The translations under genes and the position numbers were made by a program. Shown here one piece after another: positions 8,684 to 17,588 of a stretch of DNA of 49,206 bases. The stretch is from IMG/VR virus record IMGVR_UViG_3300032116_000318, positions 1 through 49,206 of that record; one strand, written 5' to 3'. Numbering within the stretch: the first letter of the stretch is position 1; every line of letters begins with the position of its first letter. The notes under the pieces are model-generated. The model did no database searches, was not told where the DNA came from, and was given only the letters and a program-made list of their open reading frames with translations. Source of the stretch: a virus.

Positions 8684-10189
8684 ATGCCCTCGCTTCTTGG
8701 TCGCCGCATTCCGACCAGCGCTATCATCGCCAGCGCGCCCCGCGCGCCGCAGGCCGCTTCGAGCGCGCCACTTGCGCCCGCCGCCGGCTCGTCTGGCATC
8801 GGCGAGGCCATTGCGTCGCTCGGCCGCACGTTCCAGAACGGCGCGCAGATCGCGCTGCGGCAGGAGCAGTTGCAGAAACTCGCGAACGAGAATGAACTGA
8901 CGCGCATGGTCGCAGGGGCGATCGGCGCGGACGGAATCATCAACAACCCGCAGGTCGCTTCGATCGCCGCCTCGCTCGGAGCCATGGACCCGCAGCGCTA
9001 TGGTCGCTTGCAGGCGATCCAGGCCGCGACGACCGGCGGCGTGGATTCGCCCAAGGCGGCGGAGTTCCTGACCGGCCTCGGGGAGTACCGGGCAACGCCG
9101 CTGTACGCCAGCCGCGACTTCGCGAACCAGCAGCAAATGCAGCAGATGCAGGAGCAGACCAAGCTGCGCATGGCCGAAGCGCAGGAGCAGACGAAACTGC
9201 GCATCGCCGACAACACGCTTGAAACGGTCATGACGCCGGAAGGGCCTAAGTTCGTGCGCCGAAGCGCGGCGGTCGGTCAGGCCCCGGTGCTGACCACCGA
9301 CCAGACCAAGGCAGTTGTGCAGAGCCAGCTTCTCCCGACCCTGCCGGAAAACCGCAAGGCCGATTTCGCTTTCGGCGCGCAGAGCCCCGGCGAACTCGGC
9401 AACGTCACCGTGGGCGGCCGTACGCTGCCGGCGTTCGCGCGGGCGGACGGTTTCTATGCGCCGGGCGGCGGAAAGATCGAGGGCGACGTTACGTCCTTCG
9501 GTAAGCTGACCGCCGCCAAGGCGGACGATCTGAGCGGCGACAGCGGCGTTGGCAAAGACGTGCTGACCGGGCGCATTAACACCGAGCGCGCGGTCGGCTT
9601 GATCGACAACCTGACAGAAGAACTGACGAAGCCCAACGCGGGCGTCAGCGTCGGCTTCCTCGGCAGCCTGTCGCAGACCGCGAACAACATCCGTTCGCAG
9701 TTCGAGGCCGGCGCGCGAGCGCTTGGACAGATGGGCGCGAAAGACGAACTTCGCGCGCCGGAAGTGGCGACGGCGCTCGACAACGTGATGCGCGAAAACA
9801 GCGTCATGTTCGCCGCGCTTCAGCGGCAGGGCATCGACACCGCCCAGGTGCGCGCGTTGATCGAGGATCTGGCTTACGCGCAGGCCAAGGCCAACGACCC
9901 GAACGGGCGTGTCAGCAACCAGGACGTTGAACGCGCCGGCCGCCAGGTCGGCATGGGTCTCGGCGATCCGGTCGCCATGCGCGCCGTCCTGTCCGATCTT
10001 CGCGAGCGGACGATCAGCGGGCAGGAAATCAGGGAGCGCAACGCTTCGGCGTTCCTGCCGCGAGGCCAGACCTTGCCGGCGTGGAACGCGCCGTTCATGC
10101 AGGGCCGGCAGCGCCCGGCGCAGGGGGCGGCCCCCGCGCAAGGAACGACGCCGGCCAGCAACCTGAAACAGAAATACGGGCTTGAGTGA
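8684..10189 (+). CDS. Internal virion protein C-like (gp15-like)
   Basis: The product is 501 aa. I chose ATG at 8684 because GGAGG lies about 7 nt before it; the longer open frame from 8597 overlaps the previous gene. The sequence is helical, rich in Ala, Gln and Arg, with a Met/Gln-rich coil around residues 150-175 (QMQQMQEQTKLRMAEAQEQ). The place and size fit the middle ejection protein of T7-like core complexes. No enzymatic motif was seen. Confidence 0.6.
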   Translation: MPSLLGRRIPTSAIIASAPRAPQAASSAPLAPAAGSSGIGEAIASLGRTFQNGAQIALRQEQLQKLANENELTRMVAGAIGADGIINNPQVASIAASLGAMDPQRYGRLQAIQAATTGGVDSPKAAEFLTGLGEYRATPLYASRDFANQQQMQQMQEQTKLRMAEAQEQTKLRIADNTLETVMTPEGPKFVRRSAAVGQAPVLTTDQTKAVVQSQLLPTLPENRKADFAFGAQSPGELGNVTVGGRTLPAFARADGFYAPGGGKIEGDVTSFGKLTAAKADDLSGDSGVGKDVLTGRINTERAVGLIDNLTEELTKPNAGVSVGFLGSLSQTANNIRSQFEAGARALGQMGAKDELRAPEVATALDNVMRENSVMFAALQRQGIDTAQVRALIEDLAYAQAKANDPNGRVSNQDVERAGRQVGMGLGDPVAMRAVLSDLRERTISGQEIRERNASAFLPRGQTLPAWNAPFMQGRQRPAQGAAPAQGTTPASNLKQKYGLE

Positions 10190-13100
10190 TGTCCGACATC
10201 GCCCGCGTCAAGCGCAACATCCAGAAGATGATCGATCAGGGCGCTCCTGAATCGGACATCGACGCCTATGTGGCGGAGGAGGGCCTGACGCCGGAAGCGC
10301 TTCGCGCCGCGCCGGTCGCCGCGCCTGCGGCTCCGCCGGCCCCTCCGTCGCTTGGCCTGCAATCGGCGCTCGACGCGCAGGCGGGCAAGGTTACGTCCGA
10401 GACGCCGAAGTACGGCTTCGGACGGGGGTTGATGCTTGGCTCGCAGGCTGTCGGCAAGGGGCTTGCTGACGTTGCGGGTCTCGTGCCTGACCTTTCGACC
10501 GCCGCCGCGAATCTCGCGCTGGCCGGCGTGGACACTGCGGCGTCGGTTGTTGGCGGAGGCGTCGACTACCGCTTCCCGCCTAGCGCGCTCGGCAGTGAGG
10601 CGCTATCGCGCGCAGCCGGCAATGCGGCGGAGGCCGCAGGCCTCGAACTGGTCGAACCCGAAAACTCGCGCGAGCGGATGATGTACAACATCAACCGTTA
10701 CGGCACGCAAGGTTTGGCGACCGGCGGCCTCATGGCTCGCCTCGGCGCGGCAACCGCGCCGTCGAACACCCCTCGCCTTCGCGATGCGTTCCTGAAGCCC
10801 TACGCAGACGCCCCGGTCAAGACCGTGATGGGCGACGCCGCCAGTGGCGCGGGCGCCGGCGTGGCGCTGACCGGCTCGCAGGAGTACCTGCCCCAACAAA
10901 TCCGCGACTACGGCGGAGGCCTCGGGGGCACACTGGCGGACTTCCTCGCCATGATGGCCGGCGGCATGGCCGGCACGATCGGTTACGGAACGCTTGTGAA
11001 CGGGCCAGGCGACATTCGCGCAATGGCGACAGCCAAACGGCCGGCGGCCGACGTGGCCTTCGACCCGCAGACTGGTGCGCCTGTCACCAACCGCGCGTTC
11101 GAAAAGGCGGCGGTCAAGATGCAGTCGAAGGCGGTGGACGCATCCGCCGCCGTCAAGGCGATCGATGACGCCATGGAACAGGCGGGCGGCCTGCCGCTTC
11201 CGACAACGGGGCTGATGACCAGCGATAGCGGCCTGATTGGCGTCGAGCAACGGCTGCGTACGTCGATGAGCGGCGACAGCCTGGCGGAGGGGCCGAACGT
11301 CGCTCCGGCCACGCAGCGGAACTACTCGTTCGTCGAGCGCGACAAGGCCCTCCGCGACGCCGCGGTCGAGAAGGTAAACGCCATGCGGCCGCCGGATGCG
11401 GACCCGGTGGCGCTTCAACAAGCTGCGGCTGCGGAAACCCGCCGTATGCGCGAGGAAGTGCAGGCGGCTAACGAGGCGGAACGCGCCCGGCGGCAGGCGA
11501 GGGTTGACACCGTGGAAGGCCGCGCCGAAAAGGTCGAAGCCCTGCGGCGCGAAGACGCGCTGCCGATTCAGCCCTACACGAAGCCTGGCGCTGACGTAGA
11601 AGCCAGCATTCGGCTTGACGACGCCGTGGTCAACCGCAGCTATTTGCCCGATCGCGCGAACAAAAACGCGCTGTACGACAACGTTGACCCCGCCCGCGCC
11701 GAAATGGTGGACATAGCGCCGATGGCGGCCGCAGCGGCGAAAGTACGCGAGCAGATCAACCAGCTAGGGCCGCAAGCGCAACAACTACCCGCAGAGTTTG
11801 TGCAGCGAGTCGAAAAGCTGGCGCCGAAGATCGAGCAGCAACCGTCGGCCATTGTCGGGCCGGACGGGGGCCTCATCATGCGCGAGGTCAACACCGGCGG
11901 AAGTGGAAGGGCCGCCGTTGGCGACATCGTAGATCTGCAAAAGTACACCGGCAAAGCCCGCGACACCGCGCGCCAGACAGGCAACTTCGCATTGGCGGAC
12001 AACTTGGCGGAGCTTCGCGCCGGAGCGAACGAGGCCATCGAGAACTCGCCCGCCGCAGCAGCGGCCAACAGTAACTATCAGGAGAACTTCGCGCCGAAGT
12101 ACCGCCCTGGACCGGGCGACGAAATGGCGAAGTTCACGAAGGACATTGACCGGGACGGCACACGCAGCACGACGCCGCCAGAGAAGACCGCAGCGCGGTT
12201 CCTTTCCAGCCCGGAAAAGGCAAAAGCCCTTCAGCGCGTACTCGCGGATTCGCCCGCAGGCGCGCAAGGCAACGCCGCAGTCCGCGACTATTTGCTATCG
12301 GATCTTGCGGGGTCGGGTGTGCTCGACAGCCGCAGCGGTTTGGTACGTCCGGATCGCTTGAAGGCCTGGCGCGACAGATACGGCGCGCAACTGGACGCAC
12401 TGCCGGGGTTCAAGGAAGAGGTTAACGGCCTGCTTTCGCGCGCTGAAAAAGGCGAGCGCGTTTCAGGTGGCCTCGCGAAAAGCATCCGTGACGCACAGAG
12501 CAAATTCAGGGAGAGCGAGCGAGCCGCTGGCCGCGCCGAGCGCGACATTGAAGCCGCGATCAACAAGAGCGCGCTGTCTTCGGTCATCGACGCCGACGCC
12601 GACCGCGCGGTATTCTCGATCATGCGCGATCCGGACAGTTCGCAAAAGAAAATCGACGAGCTTCTGCGGTTGACGCAGAACAACACAGACGCGCGCGACG
12701 GGTTGAAGGCCTCCGTCGCCGATTACTTCGCGTCGAAGGTTTCCGGCGTCGCCCCGCAGAACGTCAGCGAAGGCACGCAGAGCATCAACTTCGCGCAATT
12801 GACCAAAGAGTTCGAGCGGCACCGCCCGACGCTCGCGAAGCTGTACAGCCCTGAAGAAATGAACAACCTCCAGCAAGCGCAGACGGTGCTCGCCCCGCTC
12901 GCCAAACGCGCGCAGCAAGCGACAGAAGGCTCGCAAACAGCGGAACGCAGCCAAAGCTTCTTGCGGGCGCTAGAGGCCGGATTTAAGCTGTATTTCGGCA
13001 TGTTGAAGGGCGGGGGCCTCACGCGCACGGCCAAGCTTATCCTGGAGCAACTGAACGACGGCAGCGCCCAGGCCGCTGAAAGGTTGATCGCCCGCGCGAT

Positions 13101-13233
13101 GTTCGATCCCGCTCTGGCGAAGCAGCTTCTCACGGCGAACGTCAAGCCTCCGGCCGGCGCGCTTCGCGGCCCCGCCACGGGGCGGCTGCTTCGCGTCGGC
13201 GAAGTCGCGCGGCAAACGACCGAGGAGGATTGA
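10189..13233 (+). CDS. Large internal virion/ejection protein (gp16-like position)
   Basis: The product is 1014 aa, starting at ATG 10189 within TGATG; a GTG one codon earlier is also possible. Residues 1-60 contain a short helical part and a Pro/Ala linker. Residues 75-270 carry Gly/Ala-rich hydrophobic stretches that could enter a membrane (LADFLAMMAGGMAGTIGYG). The remainder is long, charged and helical. It ends the late operon, as T7 gp16 ends the core genes. I see no lytic transglycosylase motif, unlike T7 gp16, and the phage has separate lysozymes. Confidence 0.6.
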   Translation: MSDIARVKRNIQKMIDQGAPESDIDAYVAEEGLTPEALRAAPVAAPAAPPAPPSLGLQSALDAQAGKVTSETPKYGFGRGLMLGSQAVGKGLADVAGLVPDLSTAAANLALAGVDTAASVVGGGVDYRFPPSALGSEALSRAAGNAAEAAGLELVEPENSRERMMYNINRYGTQGLATGGLMARLGAATAPSNTPRLRDAFLKPYADAPVKTVMGDAASGAGAGVALTGSQEYLPQQIRDYGGGLGGTLADFLAMMAGGMAGTIGYGTLVNGPGDIRAMATAKRPAADVAFDPQTGAPVTNRAFEKAAVKMQSKAVDASAAVKAIDDAMEQAGGLPLPTTGLMTSDSGLIGVEQRLRTSMSGDSLAEGPNVAPATQRNYSFVERDKALRDAAVEKVNAMRPPDADPVALQQAAAAETRRMREEVQAANEAERARRQARVDTVEGRAEKVEALRREDALPIQPYTKPGADVEASIRLDDAVVNRSYLPDRANKNALYDNVDPARAEMVDIAPMAAAAAKVREQINQLGPQAQQLPAEFVQRVEKLAPKIEQQPSAIVGPDGGLIMREVNTGGSGRAAVGDIVDLQKYTGKARDTARQTGNFALADNLAELRAGANEAIENSPAAAAANSNYQENFAPKYRPGPGDEMAKFTKDIDRDGTRSTTPPEKTAARFLSSPEKAKALQRVLADSPAGAQGNAAVRDYLLSDLAGSGVLDSRSGLVRPDRLKAWRDRYGAQLDALPGFKEEVNGLLSRAEKGERVSGGLAKSIRDAQSKFRESERAAGRAERDIEAAINKSALSSVIDADADRAVFSIMRDPDSSQKKIDELLRLTQNNTDARDGLKASVADYFASKVSGVAPQNVSEGTQSINFAQLTKEFERHRPTLAKLYSPEEMNNLQQAQTVLAPLAKRAQQATEGSQTAERSQSFLRALEAGFKLYFGMLKGGGLTRTAKLILEQLNDGSAQAAERLIARAMFDPALAKQLLTANVKPPAGALRGPATGRLLRVGEVARQTTEED

Positions 13234-13290
13234 TTTTTTACTGGCGGCAATAGCGCAAAAAAGATAGCTAGAAAGCGCTTGCGTTGTGTA

Positions 13291-13306
13291 AATAAGTGTG
13301 TTTATT
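13291..13306. promoter_or_regulatory. Inverted repeat upstream of the repressor gene
   Basis: AATAA and TTATT flank a 6-nt centre in an unusually AT-rich patch about 50 bp before the Xre start. The placement suits an autoregulatory operator or the promoter of the lysogeny cassette. Short AT-rich inverted repeats arise by chance, so this is tentative. Confidence 0.3.
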
Positions 13307-13355
13307 GCTCGCGGTGTTGAAGCAGGGAGGTCCACCGCCACCAGGGAGCAAGGAC

Positions 13356-13742
13356 ATGGATGACGAACTGAATAGCAGGAAGCGCCGGGCGCTTGAGTTT
13401 TCAAAGCGGCTGTTGGCCCTTCGGGTAGACAAAGGCTATAATCAATCGGAGCTTGCGATTCGGGCAAGCGCCTACCTTCCAGATCGCCGGTCATTTTCAA
13501 GGGCGAGCATATCGCGTTACGAGATGGGCGAAAACATTCCAGGCCCAAACACACTAGCGGCGCTCGCTCAGGCGCTCGGGGTCGAACCAGCAGAATTGCT
13601 GCCCCGCACAATCGGCGCCGGCCAACGCGCGCCAGTCTTCCTCGAAGCGGATTCGGAAGGCCACGCCAGACTGTCGCTGGACATACGGCTCCCTTACGAT
13701 CTTGCGCTCAAGATCATGGCAATGCTGCCTTCGCGTTCATGA
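13356..13742 (+). CDS. Xre-family repressor-like HTH regulator
   Basis: The product is 128 aa. Residues 12-80 form an HTH_3/Xre domain: a KRLLALRVDKGYNQSELA first helix pair, then the recognition-helix region (SRASISRYEMGENIPGPNTLAALAQALGV), slightly long in the loop because of an inserted SAYLPDRRSF stretch. The C-terminal 45 residues may serve in dimerisation. No LexA-like Ser/Lys protease domain is visible, so induction would not be by RecA-driven self-cleavage. ATG at 13356 follows a GGGAGCAAGGA region. Its stop overlaps the next gene as ATGA, and integrase follows, so it probably controls lysogeny. Confidence 0.8.
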   Translation: MDDELNSRKRRALEFSKRLLALRVDKGYNQSELAIRASAYLPDRRSFSRASISRYEMGENIPGPNTLAALAQALGVEPAELLPRTIGAGQRAPVFLEADSEGHARLSLDIRLPYDLALKIMAMLPSRS

Positions 13743-14098
13743 CCTCGGGAGAGTTTGCGAACCTCTGCGGCGTGTCCTTGCGGACAGTACAGCGCTACCT
13801 GGCGGACGGGCGGTTGAAGCCCGCTTACCGCACCGCAGGAGGCCACGCCCGTTTTACGCCAGATCAAAAAGAGAGATTGCCATGCCCCGACCCGTCCGCA
13901 CCGTTCCCTGGATCGAGACCCGCAACGGCGTCCACTATGTCAACTGGTACGCGCCGCCTGCGGATTCAGCGGCCAAAGGACGGACGGAGCGCCTTAGCCT
14001 TCGCACGCGAGACGCGGCTGAAGCGCAAGCTCGCTTCGCTGCCTTCCTCGCTGAAGGCCCCGCTATTTTCGCGCCGAAAAGTGTGCAAGCTGTCGTAA
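13739..14098 (+). CDS. Excisionase-like MerR/AlpA-type HTH protein
   Basis: The first 46 residues are a clear winged-HTH of the excisionase/MerR type: SGEFANLCGVSLRTVQRYLADGRL, then a GGHARF wing. Start ATG overlaps the repressor stop (ATGA). The frame then stays open for another 70 codons inside the integrase gene, where the sequence becomes Arg/Ser/Pro-rich and looks non-functional. Either the protein has an overlapping low-value tail or the true stop is lost. Position before integrase supports a role in excision or integrase control. Confidence 0.6.
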   Translation: MTSGEFANLCGVSLRTVQRYLADGRLKPAYRTAGGHARFTPDQKERLPCPDPSAPFPGSRPATASTMSTGTRRLRIQRPKDGRSALAFARETRLKRKLASLPSSLKAPLFSRRKVCKLS

Positions 14099-14946
14099 CT
14101 GTGCCAGACGCGCTTGATCGCTATTTCACCGAGCACGTCGTCCCGAATGTTTCGAGCCGGATTCGACAGGAAATCGCCATCCGGCACCTGAAAGCCTACT
14201 TCGGCGATACGCCGCTCAACAAGGTGGACATCCCCGCCTGCCGCGGCTATGCAGCCGCGCGCCGCGCCGGGGCTGTCGGGGGGCATGTCTCGGGCAAGCG
14301 CGCCGAAGGGAGCGATTCCACCATTCGACGGGAACTGACCGTTCTGCGGGCCGCGGCGGGCCATGCGCTCAGGTGGAAGCGCCTGTCGGCGGCGGACGCG
14401 CCCACCTTCGAGTTGCCCACCGAGAACCAGCTTGACGAAGACGCCATGTGGCTGACGAAGGGCGAGCTCCTGCGGCTGCTCCGCCGCGCCGACGGCGATC
14501 TGAAGACCTTCATCGCGATATGTTACTGGACCGGTTCGCGCCGGGGGGCGATCGAGACCTTGACGCTGGCGCAGGTCGAGGCCGACCGAGGCCGCGTCAA
14601 GCTCGCCAAGCCGGGGGAGAAGCGCACCAACAAGCGCCGGCCGCCAGTCCCGATCTTCCCGCGCATGAAACCCTACCTGGTCCGTCAGATGAAGGCCGCT
14701 GAAGCCGCCGGCCGCAGCACGCTCTACGCCTCGAACATCGACTTCTACAAGGCCTTCCGGACGCTCTGCGAGGCCGAAGGCCTCGGGGAGAAAGGCTTTC
14801 CCCACATCCTGCGCCATAGCCGCGCCACGCACATGCTGATGGCCGGGGAGAGCATCTACAAGGTGGCGAAGCTCCTGGGCGACACGATCCGGACTGTCGA
14901 GACCCGGTACGGTCACGCCAGCGTCGAATTTCTCGCGCAGAACTGA
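13882..14946 (+). CDS. int: Tyrosine-family site-specific integrase
   Basis: The product is 354 aa and would catalyse integration and excision at the tRNA-linked attachment site just downstream. An N-terminal SAM-like core-binding part occupies about residues 70-180. The catalytic domain shows TGSRRG (Arg220), HILRH (His308, Arg311) and ETRYGH (nucleophile Tyr343). The usual His/Trp of box II after LLG is Asp334. I chose ATG at 13882; upstream frame extensions read through the excisionase-like gene. The gene lies between regulators and attP, the standard arrangement for a temperate phage. Confidence 0.92.
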   Translation: MPRPVRTVPWIETRNGVHYVNWYAPPADSAAKGRTERLSLRTRDAAEAQARFAAFLAEGPAIFAPKSVQAVVTVPDALDRYFTEHVVPNVSSRIRQEIAIRHLKAYFGDTPLNKVDIPACRGYAAARRAGAVGGHVSGKRAEGSDSTIRRELTVLRAAAGHALRWKRLSAADAPTFELPTENQLDEDAMWLTKGELLRLLRRADGDLKTFIAICYWTGSRRGAIETLTLAQVEADRGRVKLAKPGEKRTNKRRPPVPIFPRMKPYLVRQMKAAEAAGRSTLYASNIDFYKAFRTLCEAEGLGEKGFPHILRHSRATHMLMAGESIYKVAKLLGDTIRTVETRYGHASVEFLAQN

Positions 14947-14991
14947 CCCGCCGTTGCGGCGCGTTACGCGTCAAATTCTGTCGTAGATATT

Positions 14992-15005
14992 GAACGGAAT
15001 CGTTC
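14992..15005. promoter_or_regulatory. Inverted repeat left of attP
   Basis: GAACG and CGTTC flank GAAT in an AT-richer stretch between the integrase stop and the tRNA-like core. It may be a binding site for integrase, excisionase or a host factor. Confidence 0.3.
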
Positions 15006-15054
15006 TAAGTCTCTGATAATATTGCGTTCACCATTCGCACACTCTTCAACTCTC

Positions 15055-15103
15055 TGCCCTCCGAAGGCAAAGGTCACACGTTCGAATCGTGTCGGGTGCG
15101 CCA
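15055..15103 (+). other. attP core: 3' half of tRNA-Arg(CCG)
   Basis: The 49 bases read as the 3' part of a tRNA. They hold the anticodon loop CTCCGAA with anticodon CCG, the 3' anticodon strand GGCAA, a 5-bp T stem closing TTCGAAT, a 3' acceptor strand CGGGTGC, discriminator G and encoded CCA. The 5' half (D arm and 5' acceptor) is absent, so this is not a functional gene. It sits about 110 bp after integrase. Integration would restore the host tRNA gene. Confidence 0.85.
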
Positions 15104-15180
15104 GTAACCCCCTGAAATCGTTAAGTTGTTCATTTGTTTGATTTGGCGTGAATGCCTGTTTGGCGCGTTACTCTGGCGCG

Positions 15181-17313
15181 TTATTTCCGGTAGCGCTTGC
15201 CTTCCCAGCCGTCAGCGGCGATCGGCAGACCGTCCATCCAGGGCCTCGGCTGCTTCATGAGCCCGACAAATTCGTCGAACGAGCCGAAACCGACAGGCGC
15301 TTCGGCCACTACCTCGTCGTGGATCGTCAGAACGGGCGTGTAGCCCGCCGCGTCGACCGCCAACATGCTTTCAGCCATGACATCGCGCGCTGCCGCCTGG
15401 ACGGGGTTCTGCACGGCCAGCCCGCCGTAGAAATGCTGCTTCGACCATTTCTTCGTGAAGCTGTCGACCGCGAAAAACGACATGCCTTTTACCTTGGCGG
15501 GCTTGCCTTCGTCGTCGGTCCAGGGCGCTTCGCGCCAGTCGATCGAGGGAAAGGCGTAGGCGATCAACCTCCCGCTCGGCAACCGGCAGAACAGCCACGA
15601 ACCGTGCTTGCGGTAGCGGAGCCGGCCGGCGTGGGTGACGAGCCCCGGATTCTCGACCGCCTCGACCGCCGCCTGATTGCAGGCTTTCCAGTAAGCGACT
15701 GTCGCGGGGTGGCTGTCGCGCCAGCCGAGCTTGACGACCTCCGCCGTTAGCCAGCGCCGCTGCATGACCCCGCTCGCCTTGCCCCGCGCTTCCCACGCTT
15801 CCTCGGCCTTCCGGATGTTGGCCGCCGTCGCGCTCGCCATCACGGCGTCGTGCGTGTCGGCGATGTCGAGGCGATAGTTCTTCGCCATTTTCAGGAGCGC
15901 CATCGCGCCGCCGCCGAATCCGAAGCTGAGGTCGCTGACCTTGCCGACTTGCCTTCGAGGATCTTCCTTGGAGATGCTGTCCGGACTCACACGGTAAATG
16001 CCCGCCGCCGAGACGATGTACACGTCCGGACCGGCCTTGTTGTCGGCGTCGACGAAGGCCTTCAGGACATGCTGCTCGCCGGCCAGCCACGCCGTCATGC
16101 GGGCTTCGATCTGGCTGTAGTCGGCGGCGAGAAGGCGGTGGCCTGGTCCGGCCGTAATCATGGAACGGATGCAGTCCGACACCACCGACAGCGCGGACAC
16201 CGGCGGTATGTTGGCCTCCGGCGGGAACGTCTCGCCGTACAGCATCTCCAGCAGTTCAGCATCGCCGAGCATGAGGTTGTCGAGAACGGCGGGCGTCACC
16301 TTCAGCGCGGGCCGCGGTAGGTTCTGAAGCTGCGCGCCGCGCGCCGCCCACCGACCCGTCGTCGCGCCGTGATACTGAAGGTTCCCGCGCATCCGGCCGT
16401 CCGCCTGGCGCGTTGCAAGCAGCTTGGCGATCTTGGCGGTGCTTGTCTTGGCGCCTTCTTGCCGGATGTTCAGCGCGCGCCGCACGTCGGGCGGCAGATC
16501 ATCGCGCACCAGCAGGTCGGCCAGTTCGTCCTTCTTGACCGATTCCGCATCGACGCCGCGCTCGCGACAGAACCCGACCAGTTCGGCGACGTTCGAGACG
16601 CCCCGGACATGAAGATCCGTGACGCGGCGCATCTCCTCGTCCAGGCGGGCCTGCGCGGCCTCCACGACCCGCTGGCCGGCCAGGCAGAGCGCTTCGTCGA
16701 CATAGACGCCCCGGTCGTTCGCGCGTTGGTCCAGGAACCACACCCGCTGCTCGGAATCGGACAGGGGCGGAATTCGGGCGTCGATCGCCGCTTCGGCGCG
16801 AACGTCCGCCTTGCAGTACTCCCCGAGGCGGGCCAGCTTCTCCGGTTCATCCCACCAGTATACGCCTGCGGGGTCTTCTCCCTTGCGCGCCTTCCTAGTT
16901 TTGCTCATCCGGAGCATAAGGGCCTTGCCCTCCATGTCCTTTTCCTGCGCCAGCCCGATCGCGGGGGCGCATTGCTCCAGCTTGCCCGGAAGGCCGACAG
17001 CGTACGCGGCCGCCATGACGCAGCGGTATTGCTCCAGGTCGGGCTCGGGCCAGCCGTAGCGAGGCGTCAGCAGCCTGCGCCAGGCAAGCCGCTCGAACGC
17101 GACGTTCCAGCCGTAGACAAGACCGCCGAGCAAAACGTGCTCAGCAACACGCAGCGGGACAGGCTGGCCGGGGAACCACAGTTGCGGCTCCTCGTCGTCG
17201 AACGCCCACGCAAGCAGCCATATATCTGCGCTCGGATGATCGAAGTAGACGTAAGCGTTCGCTTTCGGCAGGTCCACGACGCATCGGGTTTCAACGTCGA
17301 TATGCAGCTTCAC
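15181..17313 (-). CDS. Family A DNA polymerase with 3'-5' exonuclease
   Basis: The product is 710 aa. The N-terminal DEDD exonuclease shows HIDVET (Asp6, Glu8) and YGWNVAFE. The palm has motif A (LAADYSQIEARM), motif B (RRQVGKVSDLSFGFGG) and motif C (LTIHDEVVAE). There is no 5' nuclease domain, as in T7-like and other phage PolA enzymes. Start is GTG at 17313, overlapping the previous stop as GTGA. It is the last gene of the leftward operon. It would be the phage replicative polymerase. Confidence 0.92.
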   Translation of the reverse strand: MKLHIDVETRCVVDLPKANAYVYFDHPSADIWLLAWAFDDEEPQLWFPGQPVPLRVAEHVLLGGLVYGWNVAFERLAWRRLLTPRYGWPEPDLEQYRCVMAAAYAVGLPGKLEQCAPAIGLAQEKDMEGKALMLRMSKTRKARKGEDPAGVYWWDEPEKLARLGEYCKADVRAEAAIDARIPPLSDSEQRVWFLDQRANDRGVYVDEALCLAGQRVVEAAQARLDEEMRRVTDLHVRGVSNVAELVGFCRERGVDAESVKKDELADLLVRDDLPPDVRRALNIRQEGAKTSTAKIAKLLATRQADGRMRGNLQYHGATTGRWAARGAQLQNLPRPALKVTPAVLDNLMLGDAELLEMLYGETFPPEANIPPVSALSVVSDCIRSMITAGPGHRLLAADYSQIEARMTAWLAGEQHVLKAFVDADNKAGPDVYIVSAAGIYRVSPDSISKEDPRRQVGKVSDLSFGFGGGAMALLKMAKNYRLDIADTHDAVMASATAANIRKAEEAWEARGKASGVMQRRWLTAEVVKLGWRDSHPATVAYWKACNQAAVEAVENPGLVTHAGRLRYRKHGSWLFCRLPSGRLIAYAFPSIDWREAPWTDDEGKPAKVKGMSFFAVDSFTKKWSKQHFYGGLAVQNPVQAAARDVMAESMLAVDAAGYTPVLTIHDEVVAEAPVGFGSFDEFVGLMKQPRPWMDGLPIAADGWEGKRYRK

Positions 17314-17588
17314 CGCCGCCTCTTGCGCTTTAAGGCTTTCCAGTGCGGCGGTTCGGAGAAATCATCGCCAACGCCAAGGTAGTTCTTGTTCGGCTTCGTT
17401 GGGGTCACCGTAACGACGGTCTCGCCCTCGATCAGAAGCCAGTGCCCGTCCGGTAGCGGAACGCTGCGCGCCTTTATGGCGATGTACGGGTCCGCGATCC
17501 TCTGAAGCTGGCGACGGTGGGATTCGACATCGATTCCGCAGCACCGCTCCATGAAACGCAAAAGCGCATGGTCGCTAATCCGTCGCAC
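17310..17588 (-). CDS. Unknown small basic protein upstream of polymerase
   Basis: The product is 92 aa. I chose GTG at 17588 because GGAGGT lies 6 nt before it; the longer frame to 17636 lies inside the previous gene. The sequence starts RRISDHALLRFMERCCGID, a pattern seen in short phage proteins, and ends in a very basic KALKRKRRR tail that could bind nucleic acid. Stop overlaps the polymerase start. Function unknown. Confidence 0.7.
   Translation of the reverse strand: MRRISDHALLRFMERCCGIDVESHRRQLQRIADPYIAIKARSVPLPDGHWLLIEGETVVTVTPTKPNKNYLGVGDDFSEPPHWKALKRKRRR

Larger units (their letters stand above)
14958..15185. repeat. Three GGCGCGTTA direct repeats around attP
   Basis: GGCGCGTTA occurs at 14958-14966, 15162-15170 and 15175-15183, all in the same orientation and on both sides of the attP core. 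The spacing suits arm-type integrase or excisionase sites. The third copy overlaps the polymerase stop codon. The motif is GC-rich and short, so function is inferred only. Confidence 0.4.

Noticed and set aside
8615-10141. 508-codon minus-strand open frame
   Set aside because: Antisense shadow of the 501-aa internal virion protein; no coherent domain or ribosome-binding site.
15055-15103. Functional tRNA gene
   Set aside because: Only the anticodon-to-CCA half is present and no D arm or 5' acceptor strand precedes it; it is an attachment core.
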